A stretch of DNA of 64,000 bases from Ferrovibrio sp965278975 (lineage in GTDB: Bacteria > Pseudomonadota > Alphaproteobacteria > Ferrovibrionales > Ferrovibrionaceae), in assembly GCF_965278975.1 (NCBI RefSeq), contig NZ_OZ257126.1:3906001-3970000 (forward strand), given 5' to 3'. This document shows, piece by piece, positions 37,474 through 48,748 of this stretch (its first letter is position 1; each line of letters begins with the position of its first letter). The notes beneath the pieces are model-generated. The model saw only the letters and a program-made list of their open reading frames with translations, had not been told where the DNA came from and ran no database searches. The position numbers were made by a program, and so were the translations under genes.

Positions 37474-37812
37474 ATGCTGATTTCGGAAGCCTACGCGCAG
37501 GCCGCTGGTGGCGGTATCGCCGACATGGCCACGCAATTCCTGCCGATAGTGCTGATTTTCGTGGTGTTCTATTTCCTGCTGATCCGTCCGCAGCAGAAGC
37601 GCGCCAAGGAACACAAGGCGATGATCGAGGCGGTGCGCCGCGGCGACGTCGTCACCACCTCCGGCGGCATCGTCGGCAAGGTTGCCAAGGTGCAGGAAGA
37701 TGGCCTGGTCCAGCTTGAGATCGCCGAAGGCGTCAAGATCAAGGTGGTGAAGTCCACCATCGCCGAAGTGCGCTCCAAGGGCGCCGGCGACGACGAAGCC
37801 GACTCCAAGTAA
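37474..37812 (+). CDS. yajC: Sec translocase accessory subunit YajC
   Basis: A 112-residue single-pass membrane protein of the SecDF-YajC complex. The N-terminal membrane segment is LPIVLIFVVFYFLLIRPQQK, and the RPQQKRAKEH sequence after it is the YajC signature. The rest forms the small cytoplasmic domain RRGDVVTTSGGIVGKVAKV. The start is set by GGGGAG at 37461-37466. It lies 80 bases before secD, as in most proteobacteria. Confidence 0.95.
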   Translation: MLISEAYAQAAGGGIADMATQFLPIVLIFVVFYFLLIRPQQKRAKEHKAMIEAVRRGDVVTTSGGIVGKVAKVQEDGLVQLEIAEGVKIKVVKSTIAEVRSKGAGDDEADSK

Positions 37813-37826
37813 TCGTAAAAATACTG

Positions 37827-37852
37827 TCGGGCCGGCCTTGTCGCCGGCCCGA
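37827..37852 (+). terminator. Hairpin between yajC and secD
   Basis: A perfect 10-bp stem (37827-37836 with 37843-37852) with a six-base loop. No T-run follows, so it is more likely an attenuation or message-stability element than a full terminator. Confidence 0.45.
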
Positions 37853-37892
37853 TCCAGTCCCTCTTAATGCGTGAGGGCAGGGGCAGACAGAC

Positions 37893-39515
37893 ATGCTTTA
37901 TTTCGCACCGTGGAAAGTTTGGTCCATCATCCTGGTCTGCTTGGCCGGGTTGCTGCTGAGCGTGCCCAACCTGTTCACCCGCGAACAGCTCAACAAGCTG
38001 CCGTCCTGGATCCCGACGCATCAGGTCAATCTCGGCCTCGATCTGCGCGGCGGCGCCCATCTGCTGCTCGAAGTCGATACCAATACCGTGCTGCGCGAGC
38101 GGCTTGAGGCGCTGGTAGACGGCGCCCGCTCCGAACTGCGCGGCGCCAACATGCGCTATACCGGCATCGCCGCCACCGGCACCAATACCGTGACCGTGCG
38201 CCTGCCAGATCCGAGCACCGCGCCGCGTGTGCGCGAATTGCTGCAGAAGCTGGCGCAGCCGGTGCAGTCGAGCCTGATCGGCTTCGGCGGCGGCCAGCTC
38301 GACATGGCCGTGGAAGTGGCGCCGGAAGGCAATGCCGTGCGCATGGTGCTGTCGGAAGCCGCGATCCAGGAACGCGCCCGCGCCGCCGTGACGCAGTCCA
38401 TGGAAATCGTGCGCCGCCGCATTGACCAGTTCGGCGTCAACGAACCCACCATCCAGATTCAGGGCCGCGACCGCATCCTGGTGCAGCTGCCCGGCATCGA
38501 TGATCCGCAGCGCATCAAGACCCTGGTGGGCCAGACCGCGAAGCTGACCTTCCATCTGCTGGACATGACCGCCGACAGCAACGCCACCGTGGCGCCGGCC
38601 GGCTCGATGATCCTGGAATCCGACAAGGACCGCGATGGCACCGGCCGTCCGGTGCGCTTCGTGGTCAAGCGCAAGATCGAGGTGGCGGGCGACCAGCTGG
38701 TCGATGCCCAGGCCGGCACCGATCAGCGTTCCGGCCAGCCGATTGTCAATTTCCGTTTCTCGACTGCTGGCGCCAAGCGTTTCGCCGATATCACCCAGGC
38801 CAATGTCGGCATGCCGTTCGCCATCGTGCTCGACAACAAGGTGCTGACCGCGCCGCGCATCAACGAGCCAATCCTGGGCGGTTCGGGCCAGATCAGCGGC
38901 AACTTCACCTTTGCTTCCGCCTCCGACCTTGCCGTGCTGCTGCGTGCCGGTGCGCTGCCGGCACCGCTGAAGGTGGTGGAGGAGCGCACCGTCGGCCCCG
39001 ATCTCGGCGCCGACTCGATCCGCGCCGGCCTGATCTCGATTGCCGTCGCCGCCGCATTGGTCATGGTCTACATGGTGCTGGCCTATGGCCTGTTCGGCCT
39101 GTTCGCCGATATCGCACTGATCGCCAACCTGCTGCTGACGCTGGCCGCCATGTCGCTGCTCGGCGCCACGCTGACGCTGCCCGGCATTGCCGGTCTGCTG
39201 CTGACGCTCGGCATGTCGGTTGATGCCAACGTCCTGATCAACGAGCGTATCCGCGAAGAAACCAAGCTTGGCAAATCGCCGATGGCGGCCATGGAGGCGG
39301 GCTTCAAGCGCGCCTTCAGCACCATTGTCGACGCCAACCTGACGACCCTGTTCAAGATGCTGATTCTCTATGCACTGGGCTCCGGCACGGTGAAGGGTTT
39401 CGCCGTTACCATTTCACTCGGCATCATCACCTCGATGTTCACCGCCACCGTGGTGGTACGCCTGATGATGGTGACCTGGCTGCGCCGCCGTCGCGTCGCC
39501 GCGCTGCCGGTGTAA
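37893..39515 (+). CDS. secD: Protein translocase subunit SecD
   Basis: RND-family membrane protein that uses proton motive force to complete protein export with SecF. The 540-residue protein has the usual start (first membrane helix, then NLGLDLRGGAHLLLEVD), a large periplasmic P1 domain, and the second half with PFAIVLDNKVLTAPRINEPI, GGSGQISGNFTFASA, LLRAGALPAPLKVVEERTVG and NVLINERIREE. Six membrane segments fit the family. secF follows after 13 bases with a ribosome-binding site TAAGGAGG overlapping the stop. Confidence 0.96.
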   Translation: MLYFAPWKVWSIILVCLAGLLLSVPNLFTREQLNKLPSWIPTHQVNLGLDLRGGAHLLLEVDTNTVLRERLEALVDGARSELRGANMRYTGIAATGTNTVTVRLPDPSTAPRVRELLQKLAQPVQSSLIGFGGGQLDMAVEVAPEGNAVRMVLSEAAIQERARAAVTQSMEIVRRRIDQFGVNEPTIQIQGRDRILVQLPGIDDPQRIKTLVGQTAKLTFHLLDMTADSNATVAPAGSMILESDKDRDGTGRPVRFVVKRKIEVAGDQLVDAQAGTDQRSGQPIVNFRFSTAGAKRFADITQANVGMPFAIVLDNKVLTAPRINEPILGGSGQISGNFTFASASDLAVLLRAGALPAPLKVVEERTVGPDLGADSIRAGLISIAVAAALVMVYMVLAYGLFGLFADIALIANLLLTLAAMSLLGATLTLPGIAGLLLTLGMSVDANVLINERIREETKLGKSPMAAMEAGFKRAFSTIVDANLTTLFKMLILYALGSGTVKGFAVTISLGIITSMFTATVVVRLMMVTWLRRRRVAALPV

Positions 39516-39528
39516 GGAGGCAATAGCC

Positions 39529-40506
39529 ATGTACAAGCTCCGCCTCATCCCGGACAACACCAACTACCCGTTCATGAAGGGCCGCATCATCGGCCTTGCC
39601 GTGTCGGCTTTCCTCAGCCTCGTGTCGGTGGTGCTGTTCTTCCATCCTGGCCTGCATTACGGCATCGACTTCAAGGGCGGCATCGTGATCGAGGCGCGCC
39701 TGCCGCAGGCCGCCGATTTCCCGGCTTTGCGCGATGCCATCCACAAGCTGGATCTCGGCCAGGCCGCATTGCAGGAATTCGGCTCGCCGCAGGATGTGCT
39801 GATCCGCCTTGGCCGCCAGGAAGGCGATGATGCCGCCGCCCAGCGCGCCGCCGACAAGGTGCGGGCCGCGCTGAACCAATCCTATCCCGGCGCTGAAATC
39901 CGCCGCGTCGAAGCGGTGGGCGCTTCCGTGTCGGATGAACTGTTCAAGGATGGCATGATCGCCATGGGCTTGGCCCTGGTCGCCATGTTGGCCTATATCT
40001 GGTTCCGTTTCGAATGGCAGTTCGGCGTCGGCGCTGTCGTCACCCTGGTGCTCGACGTGACCAAGACCGTCGGCTTCTATGTCATCACCGACCTGCAGTT
40101 CAATCTCGTGGCGGTGGCGGCCGTACTCACCATCATGGGCTTCTCGATCAACGACAAGGTGGTGGTGTATGACCGCGTGCGCGAGAATCTGCGCAAGTAC
40201 AAGGTCATGCCGCTGCGTGAGCTGATCGACAAGAGCATCAACGAAACGCTGAACCGCACCATCAACACCTCGGTGACGATCTTCCTGTCCACCATCCCGC
40301 TGGCGCTGTTCGGCGGCGAGGCGGTACAGGGCTTCGCCATCGTGCTGCTGTTCGGCATCGTGCTGGCGACTTCGTCGTCGATCTTCATCGCCGCGCCGAT
40401 CCTGCTGTTCCTCGGCGAGAACAAGCTGCGTCGCGGCACCGAGGCGCCGACCGCGCCGCCCCAGGCCGGCAAATCGGCACAGGCTGGCAAGCCCGCCAAG
40501 GGTTGA
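39529..40506 (+). CDS. secF: Protein translocase subunit SecF
   Basis: Partner of SecD, 325 residues. The motif YGIDFKGGIVIEARL near residue 45 is the SecF version of the DxxGG block. SVSDELFKDGMIAM, FEWQFGVGAVVTLVLDV, FSINDKVVVYDRVRENLR and NRTINTSVTIFLSTIPLALF are also standard. The C-terminal 20 residues are Ala/Lys-rich. The Mth938-like gene begins 7 bases later. Confidence 0.96.
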   Translation: MYKLRLIPDNTNYPFMKGRIIGLAVSAFLSLVSVVLFFHPGLHYGIDFKGGIVIEARLPQAADFPALRDAIHKLDLGQAALQEFGSPQDVLIRLGRQEGDDAAAQRAADKVRAALNQSYPGAEIRRVEAVGASVSDELFKDGMIAMGLALVAMLAYIWFRFEWQFGVGAVVTLVLDVTKTVGFYVITDLQFNLVAVAAVLTIMGFSINDKVVVYDRVRENLRKYKVMPLRELIDKSINETLNRTINTSVTIFLSTIPLALFGGEAVQGFAIVLLFGIVLATSSSIFIAAPILLFLGENKLRRGTEAPTAPPQAGKSAQAGKPAKG

Positions 40507-40513
40507 TCCGACC

Positions 40514-40891
40514 ATGGCCGACCTGAAGCAGCAGGTCGCCCCGGACCGGCAGACCATCGCCGCCTATGGCGATGGCGGTTTCCGCATCGCCGGCAAGCAT
40601 TGGCTGGAGCCGGTGCTGGTGCAGCCGCGCCTTACGCTGGCCTGGCCGGTCAGCAGCCTTGCCGGCATGAGCATCGAGAGTTTCGCGCCCTTGCTGGCAG
40701 CAGAGGCCAAACCGGAATTGCTGGTGCTGGGCTGCGGCGCTTCCATCGCCCCGGTGCCGCGCGACATCCGCGCCGCCTTGCGCGAGCAGGGTATCGTGAT
40801 CGAGCCGATGAATACCGGCGCCGCCTGCCGCACCTACAATCTACTGGTCCTGGAAAGCCGCTCCGTTGCGGCCGCGCTGATCCCGGTCTGA
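40514..40891 (+). CDS. Mth938-like protein (NDUFAF3 homologue)
   Basis: A 125-residue single-domain protein of the Mth938/DUF498 fold. The conserved features are GDGGFRIAGKHW near residue 20, PELLVLGCGAS, IAPVPRDIRAALREQGIVIE, and the NTGAACRTYNLL pattern. Its mitochondrial relative NDUFAF3 assists complex I assembly. The location right after secDF is conserved in alphaproteobacteria and suggests a role in membrane-protein or complex I biogenesis. Function in bacteria is not proven. Confidence 0.88.
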   Translation: MADLKQQVAPDRQTIAAYGDGGFRIAGKHWLEPVLVQPRLTLAWPVSSLAGMSIESFAPLLAAEAKPELLVLGCGASIAPVPRDIRAALREQGIVIEPMNTGAACRTYNLLVLESRSVAAALIPV

Positions 40892-40901
40892 CACGCACAA
40901 C

Positions 40902-40933
40902 AAAAAAGGGCCACCGGAAAACTCCGGCGGCCC
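40902..40933 (-). terminator. Intrinsic terminator for the PuuD-type gene
   Basis: On the minus strand a 10-base stem (40924-40933 with 40908-40917, including one G-U pair) is followed by six T residues at 40907-40902. It lies 34 bases after the stop of the minus-strand gene and separates it from the Mth938-like gene on the other strand. Confidence 0.8.
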
Positions 40934-40967
40934 TGAATGAAGCGGCCCCTTTAGTGGGGGCTGGTGC

Positions 40968-41540
40968 TTAGCCGATATTCTGCTGCGCCACCATGCAATA
41001 GAGCATCGGCAGCGAAAGCATGAAGTTGGTGCGCGAGGCCAGCATGGCGAAGCGCGCGGCGGCAGCCTTGGCGGCATCATCCACCGGCACGATGCCGAGC
41101 GCCTTCTTCTGGTTCGGCCAGATGATGAACCAGACATTGAAGGCCATGAACAGGCCGAGCCACATGCCGATGCCGATGGTGCGGGTGCCTTCCTTCAGCA
41201 TCATGGCGTCATGGCCATAGCCGTTGAGGACAGACAGCACCAGGCCGGTGACCACGGTGGCGAGCGCCGCCCAGCGGAACCAGAACAGCGCCTCGGGCGC
41301 AATGAACTTGCCCACCGCCGGCTTCAGTTCAGCCGGAATCTTCGGCATGGTCGGGATCTGCACGAAGTTGAAATACCACAGCAGGCCGATCCACAGCACA
41401 CCGGACAGCACATGCAGCCAGCGCACGAAGAAGGCGACATAGGCATGGTCGACACTGCGGTGCAGCAGCAGGAAGGCGAGCACGGTCAGCACCACGCCGG
41501 CGCCGAGCGCCTTGTAGAGATTTTCCAGAATCTTTGCCAT
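40968..41540 (-). CDS. PuuD-type membrane protein (DUF989-like), without cytochrome domain
   Basis: A 190-residue membrane protein with about five hydrophobic segments. WLHVLSGVLWIGLLWYFNFV near residue 40, FWFRWAALATVVTGLVLS, IGIGMWLGLFMAFNVWFIIW and WPNQKKALGI are the pattern of the DUF989/PuuD membrane domain. Full PuuD (urate hydroxylase) also has a C-terminal cytochrome c domain; this protein ends at the membrane part and has no CXXCH. It may act with a separate cytochrome or have another role. The start has AAGGAA about ten bases upstream. No purine-degradation gene is near. Confidence 0.75.
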   Translation of the reverse strand: MAKILENLYKALGAGVVLTVLAFLLLHRSVDHAYVAFFVRWLHVLSGVLWIGLLWYFNFVQIPTMPKIPAELKPAVGKFIAPEALFWFRWAALATVVTGLVLSVLNGYGHDAMMLKEGTRTIGIGMWLGLFMAFNVWFIIWPNQKKALGIVPVDDAAKAAAARFAMLASRTNFMLSLPMLYCMVAQQNIG

Positions 41541-41638
41541 TGCTGGTTTCCTTGTTGTTATGGGCTTGATTCGACTTGAGCAAGCTATCACAGAATGCAG
41601 TGGCAGCAAGACGGGTTACGGCTTATAGCTGACCCGCC

Positions 41639-42475
41639 ATGGAGCTCGACTCGGCCACCCATTGCGGCGACGAACTGCGCCGCCACGACCCCGACCGCTG
41701 GCTGACGGCGCTGTTCGCGCCCGACGTTGCACGCCCGGCTTTATGGGCGCTTTATGCCTTCAACCTGGAGATCGCACGCAGCGCCGAGCAGGTGAGCGAG
41801 GCGATGCTGGGCCATATCCGGCTGCAATGGTGGCGCGAAACCTGGGATGGCATTCGCGCCGGCACGCCGCGCAAGCATCCGGTGGCCGAGGCTCTGTTTG
41901 CAGCCGGCGCCGCTGCCTGGGATGCCGATGATGTGGCGGCGCTGATCGATGCCCGCGAGCGCGACCTGGAGCCGGCGCCGCCGGCGAGCCTCGCCGAACT
42001 GCTGGACTATGCCAAGGCAACCACGGCGCCCTTGCTGCGTCTTGCCTGCCAGGTGCTGGGGCAGACGCCGGATGGCGTGCTGCGGGAGACGCTGGATTAT
42101 GCCGGGCAGGCCTATGCGCTGACCGGCATCCTGCGCGCCGTACCGTTCCACGCCGCGCAAGGCCGCGTGCTGCTGCCCTCCCAAATGCTAGGCGGGCAGG
42201 GGCTGGCCTGGGAAAGCATCCTGCGCCAGGAACTGGACCAGCGCGCCTTCACGGTGATGCGTGAAATCGGCCTGGAAGCACGCCGTCTGCTGGTGATGGC
42301 ACGGCGCCGCCCGGTACCACGACAAGTATTGCCGGCACTGCTGCCACTGACCATCGCGGCTTTGCATCTGAAACAAATGGAGCGCGCCGGTTTCGATCCC
42401 AAAGCCAGTGCCGATGTGTCGCAGCCGCGCAAGCACGGCGCCTTGCTCTGGGCAGCTCTGCGGCGGCGGTTCTGA
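41639..42475 (+). CDS. Squalene/phytoene synthase-family protein (NDUFAF6-like)
   Basis: A 278-residue all-helical protein of the trans-isoprenyl diphosphate synthase family. WALYAFNLEIARSAEQVSE, IRLQWWRETWDGIRAG and YAGQAYALTGILRAVPFHAA resemble NDUFAF6, the mitochondrial complex I assembly factor, more than squalene or phytoene synthase. The aspartate-rich DXXXD motifs of the true synthases are not evident (AEQVSEAM where NSE/DTE-type and DxxxD would lie). So it is probably non-enzymatic. It is convergent, one base apart, with the NDUFA9-like gene. Confidence 0.85.
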   Translation: MELDSATHCGDELRRHDPDRWLTALFAPDVARPALWALYAFNLEIARSAEQVSEAMLGHIRLQWWRETWDGIRAGTPRKHPVAEALFAAGAAAWDADDVAALIDARERDLEPAPPASLAELLDYAKATTAPLLRLACQVLGQTPDGVLRETLDYAGQAYALTGILRAVPFHAAQGRVLLPSQMLGGQGLAWESILRQELDQRAFTVMREIGLEARRLLVMARRRPVPRQVLPALLPLTIAALHLKQMERAGFDPKASADVSQPRKHGALLWAALRRRF

Positions 42476-42476
42476 C

Positions 42477-43322
42477 TCAGGCGAAACTGCGCCGCAAACC
42501 CTCGGCCAGCGGCATCGGCACTACGCCCAATTGCTGGCGCATGGCTTCCGTTGGAAAAGCCTTGTCCTCGCAGAGCCGCAGGATTTCATCGCGCTGCACG
42601 CTGGGCAGGAAGGGCAGCAGGCGGGTGAGGGCGGCCAGCAGCAGGCTGAGCGGCAGCGGCAGCACCAGCGGGCGCCGGCCGATGGCGGCGCCGATGGCGC
42701 GCACGAAGTCGCGATAGCGCATGGCCTGTGGTCCTGCCGCCACGATGCTGGCGCTGCTGATCTCGGTATGCAGCAGGGCGGCTTCGATACTGGCGCAGAC
42801 ATCCGCCACATGCACCGGCTGGATCAGGGTGCGGCCTCCGGACGGCAACGGGATGATGCCAAAGCGGCGGATGAAGGCCGCGATGCGGCGCGTGTTCAGA
42901 TCATCCTCGGCGCCATAGATCATGGTGGGCAGCAGCAGGATACCGGGCTTGCCGCTGTGCAGGAAAGCATCGGCACCAACCCTGAGCCGCGCCGCCAGGG
43001 CATCGGGAAAGCGCGTGAACATGCGTGTGGAGCCGATCATCACCAGGCGGCCGGCATGGCCGGGCGGCAGCGCTGACAATATCTGCGGTGCATGCTGCAC
43101 TTCCAGGCAGCTTACCACCGCCTCGGCATCGGCCAAGGCAGCTTGCAGGCTGGCCGGGTCTTCCAGCCGGAATGGCCGTGCTTCTGCCTGCCAGGCGACA
43201 TCCTGTTTATGCGGGCTGCGCGCCGCCGCGATCACCTGCCAGCCATTGGACTGCAAACGCCGCAGCAACGGCCGGCCAAGGCGGCTGCTGGCGCCAAGAA
43301 TGGTGACGCGCCGCTCTGCCAT
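42477..43322 (-). CDS. NAD(P)-binding epimerase-like protein (NDUFA9-type)
   Basis: A 281-residue Rossmann protein. The nucleotide-binding loop is VTILGASSRLGRPLLRRL, and LIQPVHVADVCASIEAAL is the conserved VxDVA-type segment of the atypical SDR family that includes NDUFA9. The YxxxK catalytic pair is not present in standard form, in line with a structural or redox-insensitive role. It follows trmFO after 8 bases on the minus strand. Whether it acts with complex I is inference from family. Confidence 0.72.
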   Translation of the reverse strand: MAERRVTILGASSRLGRPLLRRLQSNGWQVIAAARSPHKQDVAWQAEARPFRLEDPASLQAALADAEAVVSCLEVQHAPQILSALPPGHAGRLVMIGSTRMFTRFPDALAARLRVGADAFLHSGKPGILLLPTMIYGAEDDLNTRRIAAFIRRFGIIPLPSGGRTLIQPVHVADVCASIEAALLHTEISSASIVAAGPQAMRYRDFVRAIGAAIGRRPLVLPLPLSLLLAALTRLLPFLPSVQRDEILRLCEDKAFPTEAMRQQLGVVPMPLAEGLRRSFA

Positions 43323-43330
43323 GGCCCCGT

Positions 43331-44686
43331 TCAGGCCGCCGCGCCTTCATTCCACTGCGCACCAAGCCAGGTGCTGAGGTCGGCCCGGGCACGGAGCGCC
43401 ATGGCCTTCTTGCGCGCATCGCGGCGCACATCCTCGGGCAGTGGTGGGAACAGGCCGAAATTCACATTCATCGGCTGGAAGGTCTTGGCATCGGCGCCGC
43501 CGGTGATGTGGCTGTGCAGCGCACCCAGCGCCGTGGTCGGCGGCGGCGCGACCAATGTCGAGCCGAGATGCTCGGCGGCAGCCATGCGGCCGGCCAGCAG
43601 GCCGATGGCGGTGCTTTCGACATAGCCCTCCACGCCCGTCACCTGGCCGGCGAAGCGCAGGCGCCGCATCGCCTTCAGCTGTAATTGCTGGTTCAGCAGC
43701 TTCGGCGAATTCAGGAAGGTGTTGCGGTGAATGCCGCCGAGCCGGGCGAATTGCGCATTCTCCAGGCCGGGGATCATGCGGAACAGGCGTATCTGCTCGG
43801 CGTGCTTCATCTTGGTCTGGAAGCCGACCATGTTGTAGAGCGTGCCGAGCGCATTATCCTGGCGCAGCTGTACCACGGCATTGGGGCGCTTGGCCGTGCG
43901 CGGATCGGTGAGGCCGACCGGCTTCATCGGGCCGAAACGCAAGGTCATTGGGCCGCGCTCCGCCATCACCTCGATGGGCAGGCAGCCCTCGAAATAAGGT
44001 GTGTTCTTTTCCCAGTCCTTGAACTCGGTCTTGCCCGCCGCCAGTAGCTCGACGATGAAGGCATCGTATTCCTCGCGGCTCATCGGGCAGTTGATGTAAT
44101 CGGCGCCATCGCCCTCGGGGCCTACCTTGTCGTAGCGCGACTGGAACCACGCCTTCGACATGTCGATGCTGTCCTTGTGCACGATGGGTGCAATGGCATC
44201 GAAGAAGGCGAGGCTGCTTTCGCCGGTAAGGCCCAGCACGGCCTCGGCGAGCGCCGGCGAGGTGAGCGGCCCGGTGGCCACGATCACGCTGTCCCATTCT
44301 TCCGGTGGCAAGCCGGCGATCTCGCCGCGCGCCACAGTGATCAGCTTCTCGCCTTCGATGGCGCGCTGCACCTGGGCGGAGAAGGCATCGCGGTCCACGG
44401 CCAGCGCACCGCCGGCTGGCACCTTGTTGGCATCGGCTGCCGCCATGATCACGGAATTGCAGCGGCGCAGTTCCTCATGCAGCAGGCCGACGGCGTTGTT
44501 CTCGGCATCATCGGAACGGAAGGAATTCGAGCAGACCAGTTCGGCCAGGCCATCGGTCTGGTGCGCATCGGTCTTGCGCTCGGGCCGCATCTCATGCAGC
44601 ACGACGCTGACGCCTGCGCGCGCCAATTGCCAGGCGGCTTCCGAGCCGGCAAGGCCGCCGCCAATAACGTGAACCGGTTTAGTCAT
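43331..44686 (-). CDS. trmFO: Methylenetetrahydrofolate-tRNA-(uracil-54) methyltransferase TrmFO
   Basis: Flavoprotein that makes the T54 of tRNA using methylene-tetrahydrofolate and FADH2. The 451-residue protein starts VHVIGGGLAGSEAAWQLARA (FAD loop) and contains AELVCSNSFRSDDAENNAVG, YINCPMSREEYDAFI, LPIEVMAERGPMTLRFGPMK, GFQTKMKHAEQIRLFRMIPG, FARLGGIHRNTFLNSPKLL and FAGQVTGVEGYVESTAIGLL. All family blocks are intact. The gene overlaps recX by eight bases. Confidence 0.96.
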   Translation of the reverse strand: MTKPVHVIGGGLAGSEAAWQLARAGVSVVLHEMRPERKTDAHQTDGLAELVCSNSFRSDDAENNAVGLLHEELRRCNSVIMAAADANKVPAGGALAVDRDAFSAQVQRAIEGEKLITVARGEIAGLPPEEWDSVIVATGPLTSPALAEAVLGLTGESSLAFFDAIAPIVHKDSIDMSKAWFQSRYDKVGPEGDGADYINCPMSREEYDAFIVELLAAGKTEFKDWEKNTPYFEGCLPIEVMAERGPMTLRFGPMKPVGLTDPRTAKRPNAVVQLRQDNALGTLYNMVGFQTKMKHAEQIRLFRMIPGLENAQFARLGGIHRNTFLNSPKLLNQQLQLKAMRRLRFAGQVTGVEGYVESTAIGLLAGRMAAAEHLGSTLVAPPPTTALGALHSHITGGADAKTFQPMNVNFGLFPPLPEDVRRDARKKAMALRARADLSTWLGAQWNEGAAA

Positions 44687-45281
44687 TACTCAGGCTCTCC
44701 AACGCTTCAACACTCTCGGCTGCCAGTATACGCCGGATCAAGTCACTTGAAAAACCGCGCCGCGCCAGCGCCGCCATGTCCTTGTTCCGCAGCTCGCGGC
44801 GAGACTCTGGATCAGCACGGAACGGCCCCAGCTTGCGGCGCCGGGCATAGGCGATGGCGGCGGGCAGGTCGGTCACCGGCTCGGCGCGTTCCTCGGCCAG
44901 ATTCTCCAGCGCGGCGCCCGTCATATCCGCCTTCACGCCCTTGGCCGCCAGGGTCTGGCGGATGCGGCTCAAGCTCTTGCCTTCGTCATAAAGCCGGCGG
45001 GTGCGCTGTTCGGCATATCTCTGGTCGTTGAGGAAGCCGAGCCGGGTCAGCTTCTCGATCACCGCTTCGATCCAGGCCGCCACCTCGGGCGGTGGGCCAT
45101 CCTCGCTGCCTTCCGCGCGGCGCCGCACCTTGCGCTGCAATACGCGGCGCAGGTTGGCGGTGGAGGAGGCGTAGCGTTCCAGGTAGAACAAAGCCGCGCG
45201 TTCGAGATAGCCGGGATCGACCTTTTTCGGTCGCTGTCCCGGCTTCGAGCGCGGCCCCGGCTTCTGACCCGGCGCCGCCAT
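44679..45281 (-). CDS. recX: Regulatory protein RecX
   Basis: Modulates RecA filament formation. The 200-residue basic helical protein has YLERAALFYLERYASSTANL, AVIEKLTRLGFLNDQRYAE, RRLYDEGKSLSRIRQTLAAKG, and a C-terminal RRGFSSDLIRRIL: three-helix repeats of the RecX fold. Its N-terminal 25 residues are rich in Pro/Lys. recA is not adjacent here; instead it is flanked by trmFO (overlap) and the GlcG-type gene (two-base gap). Confidence 0.88.
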   Translation of the reverse strand: MAAPGQKPGPRSKPGQRPKKVDPGYLERAALFYLERYASSTANLRRVLQRKVRRRAEGSEDGPPPEVAAWIEAVIEKLTRLGFLNDQRYAEQRTRRLYDEGKSLSRIRQTLAAKGVKADMTGAALENLAEERAEPVTDLPAAIAYARRRKLGPFRADPESRRELRNKDMAALARRGFSSDLIRRILAAESVEALESLSND

Positions 45282-45283
45282 GC

Positions 45284-45691
45284 TTACGAGAGCTTCAGCG
45301 CCGCGATACCGGCCCGCGCCACTTCCGCATCCTGCGACGAGGCTACACCGGAAACGCCGACCGCACCGATGCAGATGCCATCGGCGATGATCGGTTCGGC
45401 GCCTTCCAGCAGCACCAGGTCCGGCACCGAGAGGAAAGCCGTGCGGCCATTGGCGATGATATCTTCCAGCGCCTTGGTGGGGCGGCGGGCATAGGCGGAA
45501 GCCTTGGCCTTGCCCTGGCTGATCGCCACCGTGGTGAGGCCGGCGCCATCCAGGCGCTGGAAATGCAGCAGGTGGCCACCATCATCAACGATGGCAATGC
45601 TGACCTTCCAATTGTTCTTCACTGCCTCGGCTTCGGCAGCCGCGGCCACCATCTGCACATCGGAAAGGCTCAGCATCTTGCGGGTAAGCAT
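45284..45691 (-). CDS. GlcG/HbpS-family haem-binding protein
   Basis: A 135-residue protein of the GlcG/HbpS family, a small alpha/beta fold that binds haem or other cofactors in some members. The blocks VSIAIVDDGGHLLHFQRLDG, GKAKASAYARRPTKALEDI and GAEPIIADGICIGAVGVSG are typical. The ATG at 45691 is favoured, with AGGAG seven bases upstream; a GTG one codon earlier is possible. It is the first gene of a run glcG-type, recX, trmFO, NDUFA9-like. Function unknown. Confidence 0.85.
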   Translation of the reverse strand: MLTRKMLSLSDVQMVAAAAEAEAVKNNWKVSIAIVDDGGHLLHFQRLDGAGLTTVAISQGKAKASAYARRPTKALEDIIANGRTAFLSVPDLVLLEGAEPIIADGICIGAVGVSGVASSQDAEVARAGIAALKLS

Positions 45692-45715
45692 CACGTTGCT
45701 CCTGTTTTTTAATTG

Positions 45716-48616
<2,901 letters not shown>

Positions 48617-48713
48617 GGGACGGCTCACTGACGGGGCTTGGGGAGGACTTGGACGGCTTTTTTTGCTGTAGGTCTTCATTATACGCCGATAAGGTGATAC
48701 AAGACCAGTTAGA

Positions 48714-48743
48714 GAACAGATATAAGAACAAATAGTGGAGAAC
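48714..48743. promoter_or_regulatory. GAAC repeats in the uvrA-ssb divergent promoter
   Basis: GAAC occurs at 48714-48717, 48726-48729 and 48740-48743. Alphaproteobacterial LexA boxes read GTTC-N7-GTTC (GAAC-N7-GAAC on the other strand); here the first pair is spaced by 8 and the second by 10. An off-spaced SOS box or chance is possible. Confidence 0.3.
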
Positions 48744-48748
48744 GGCCT

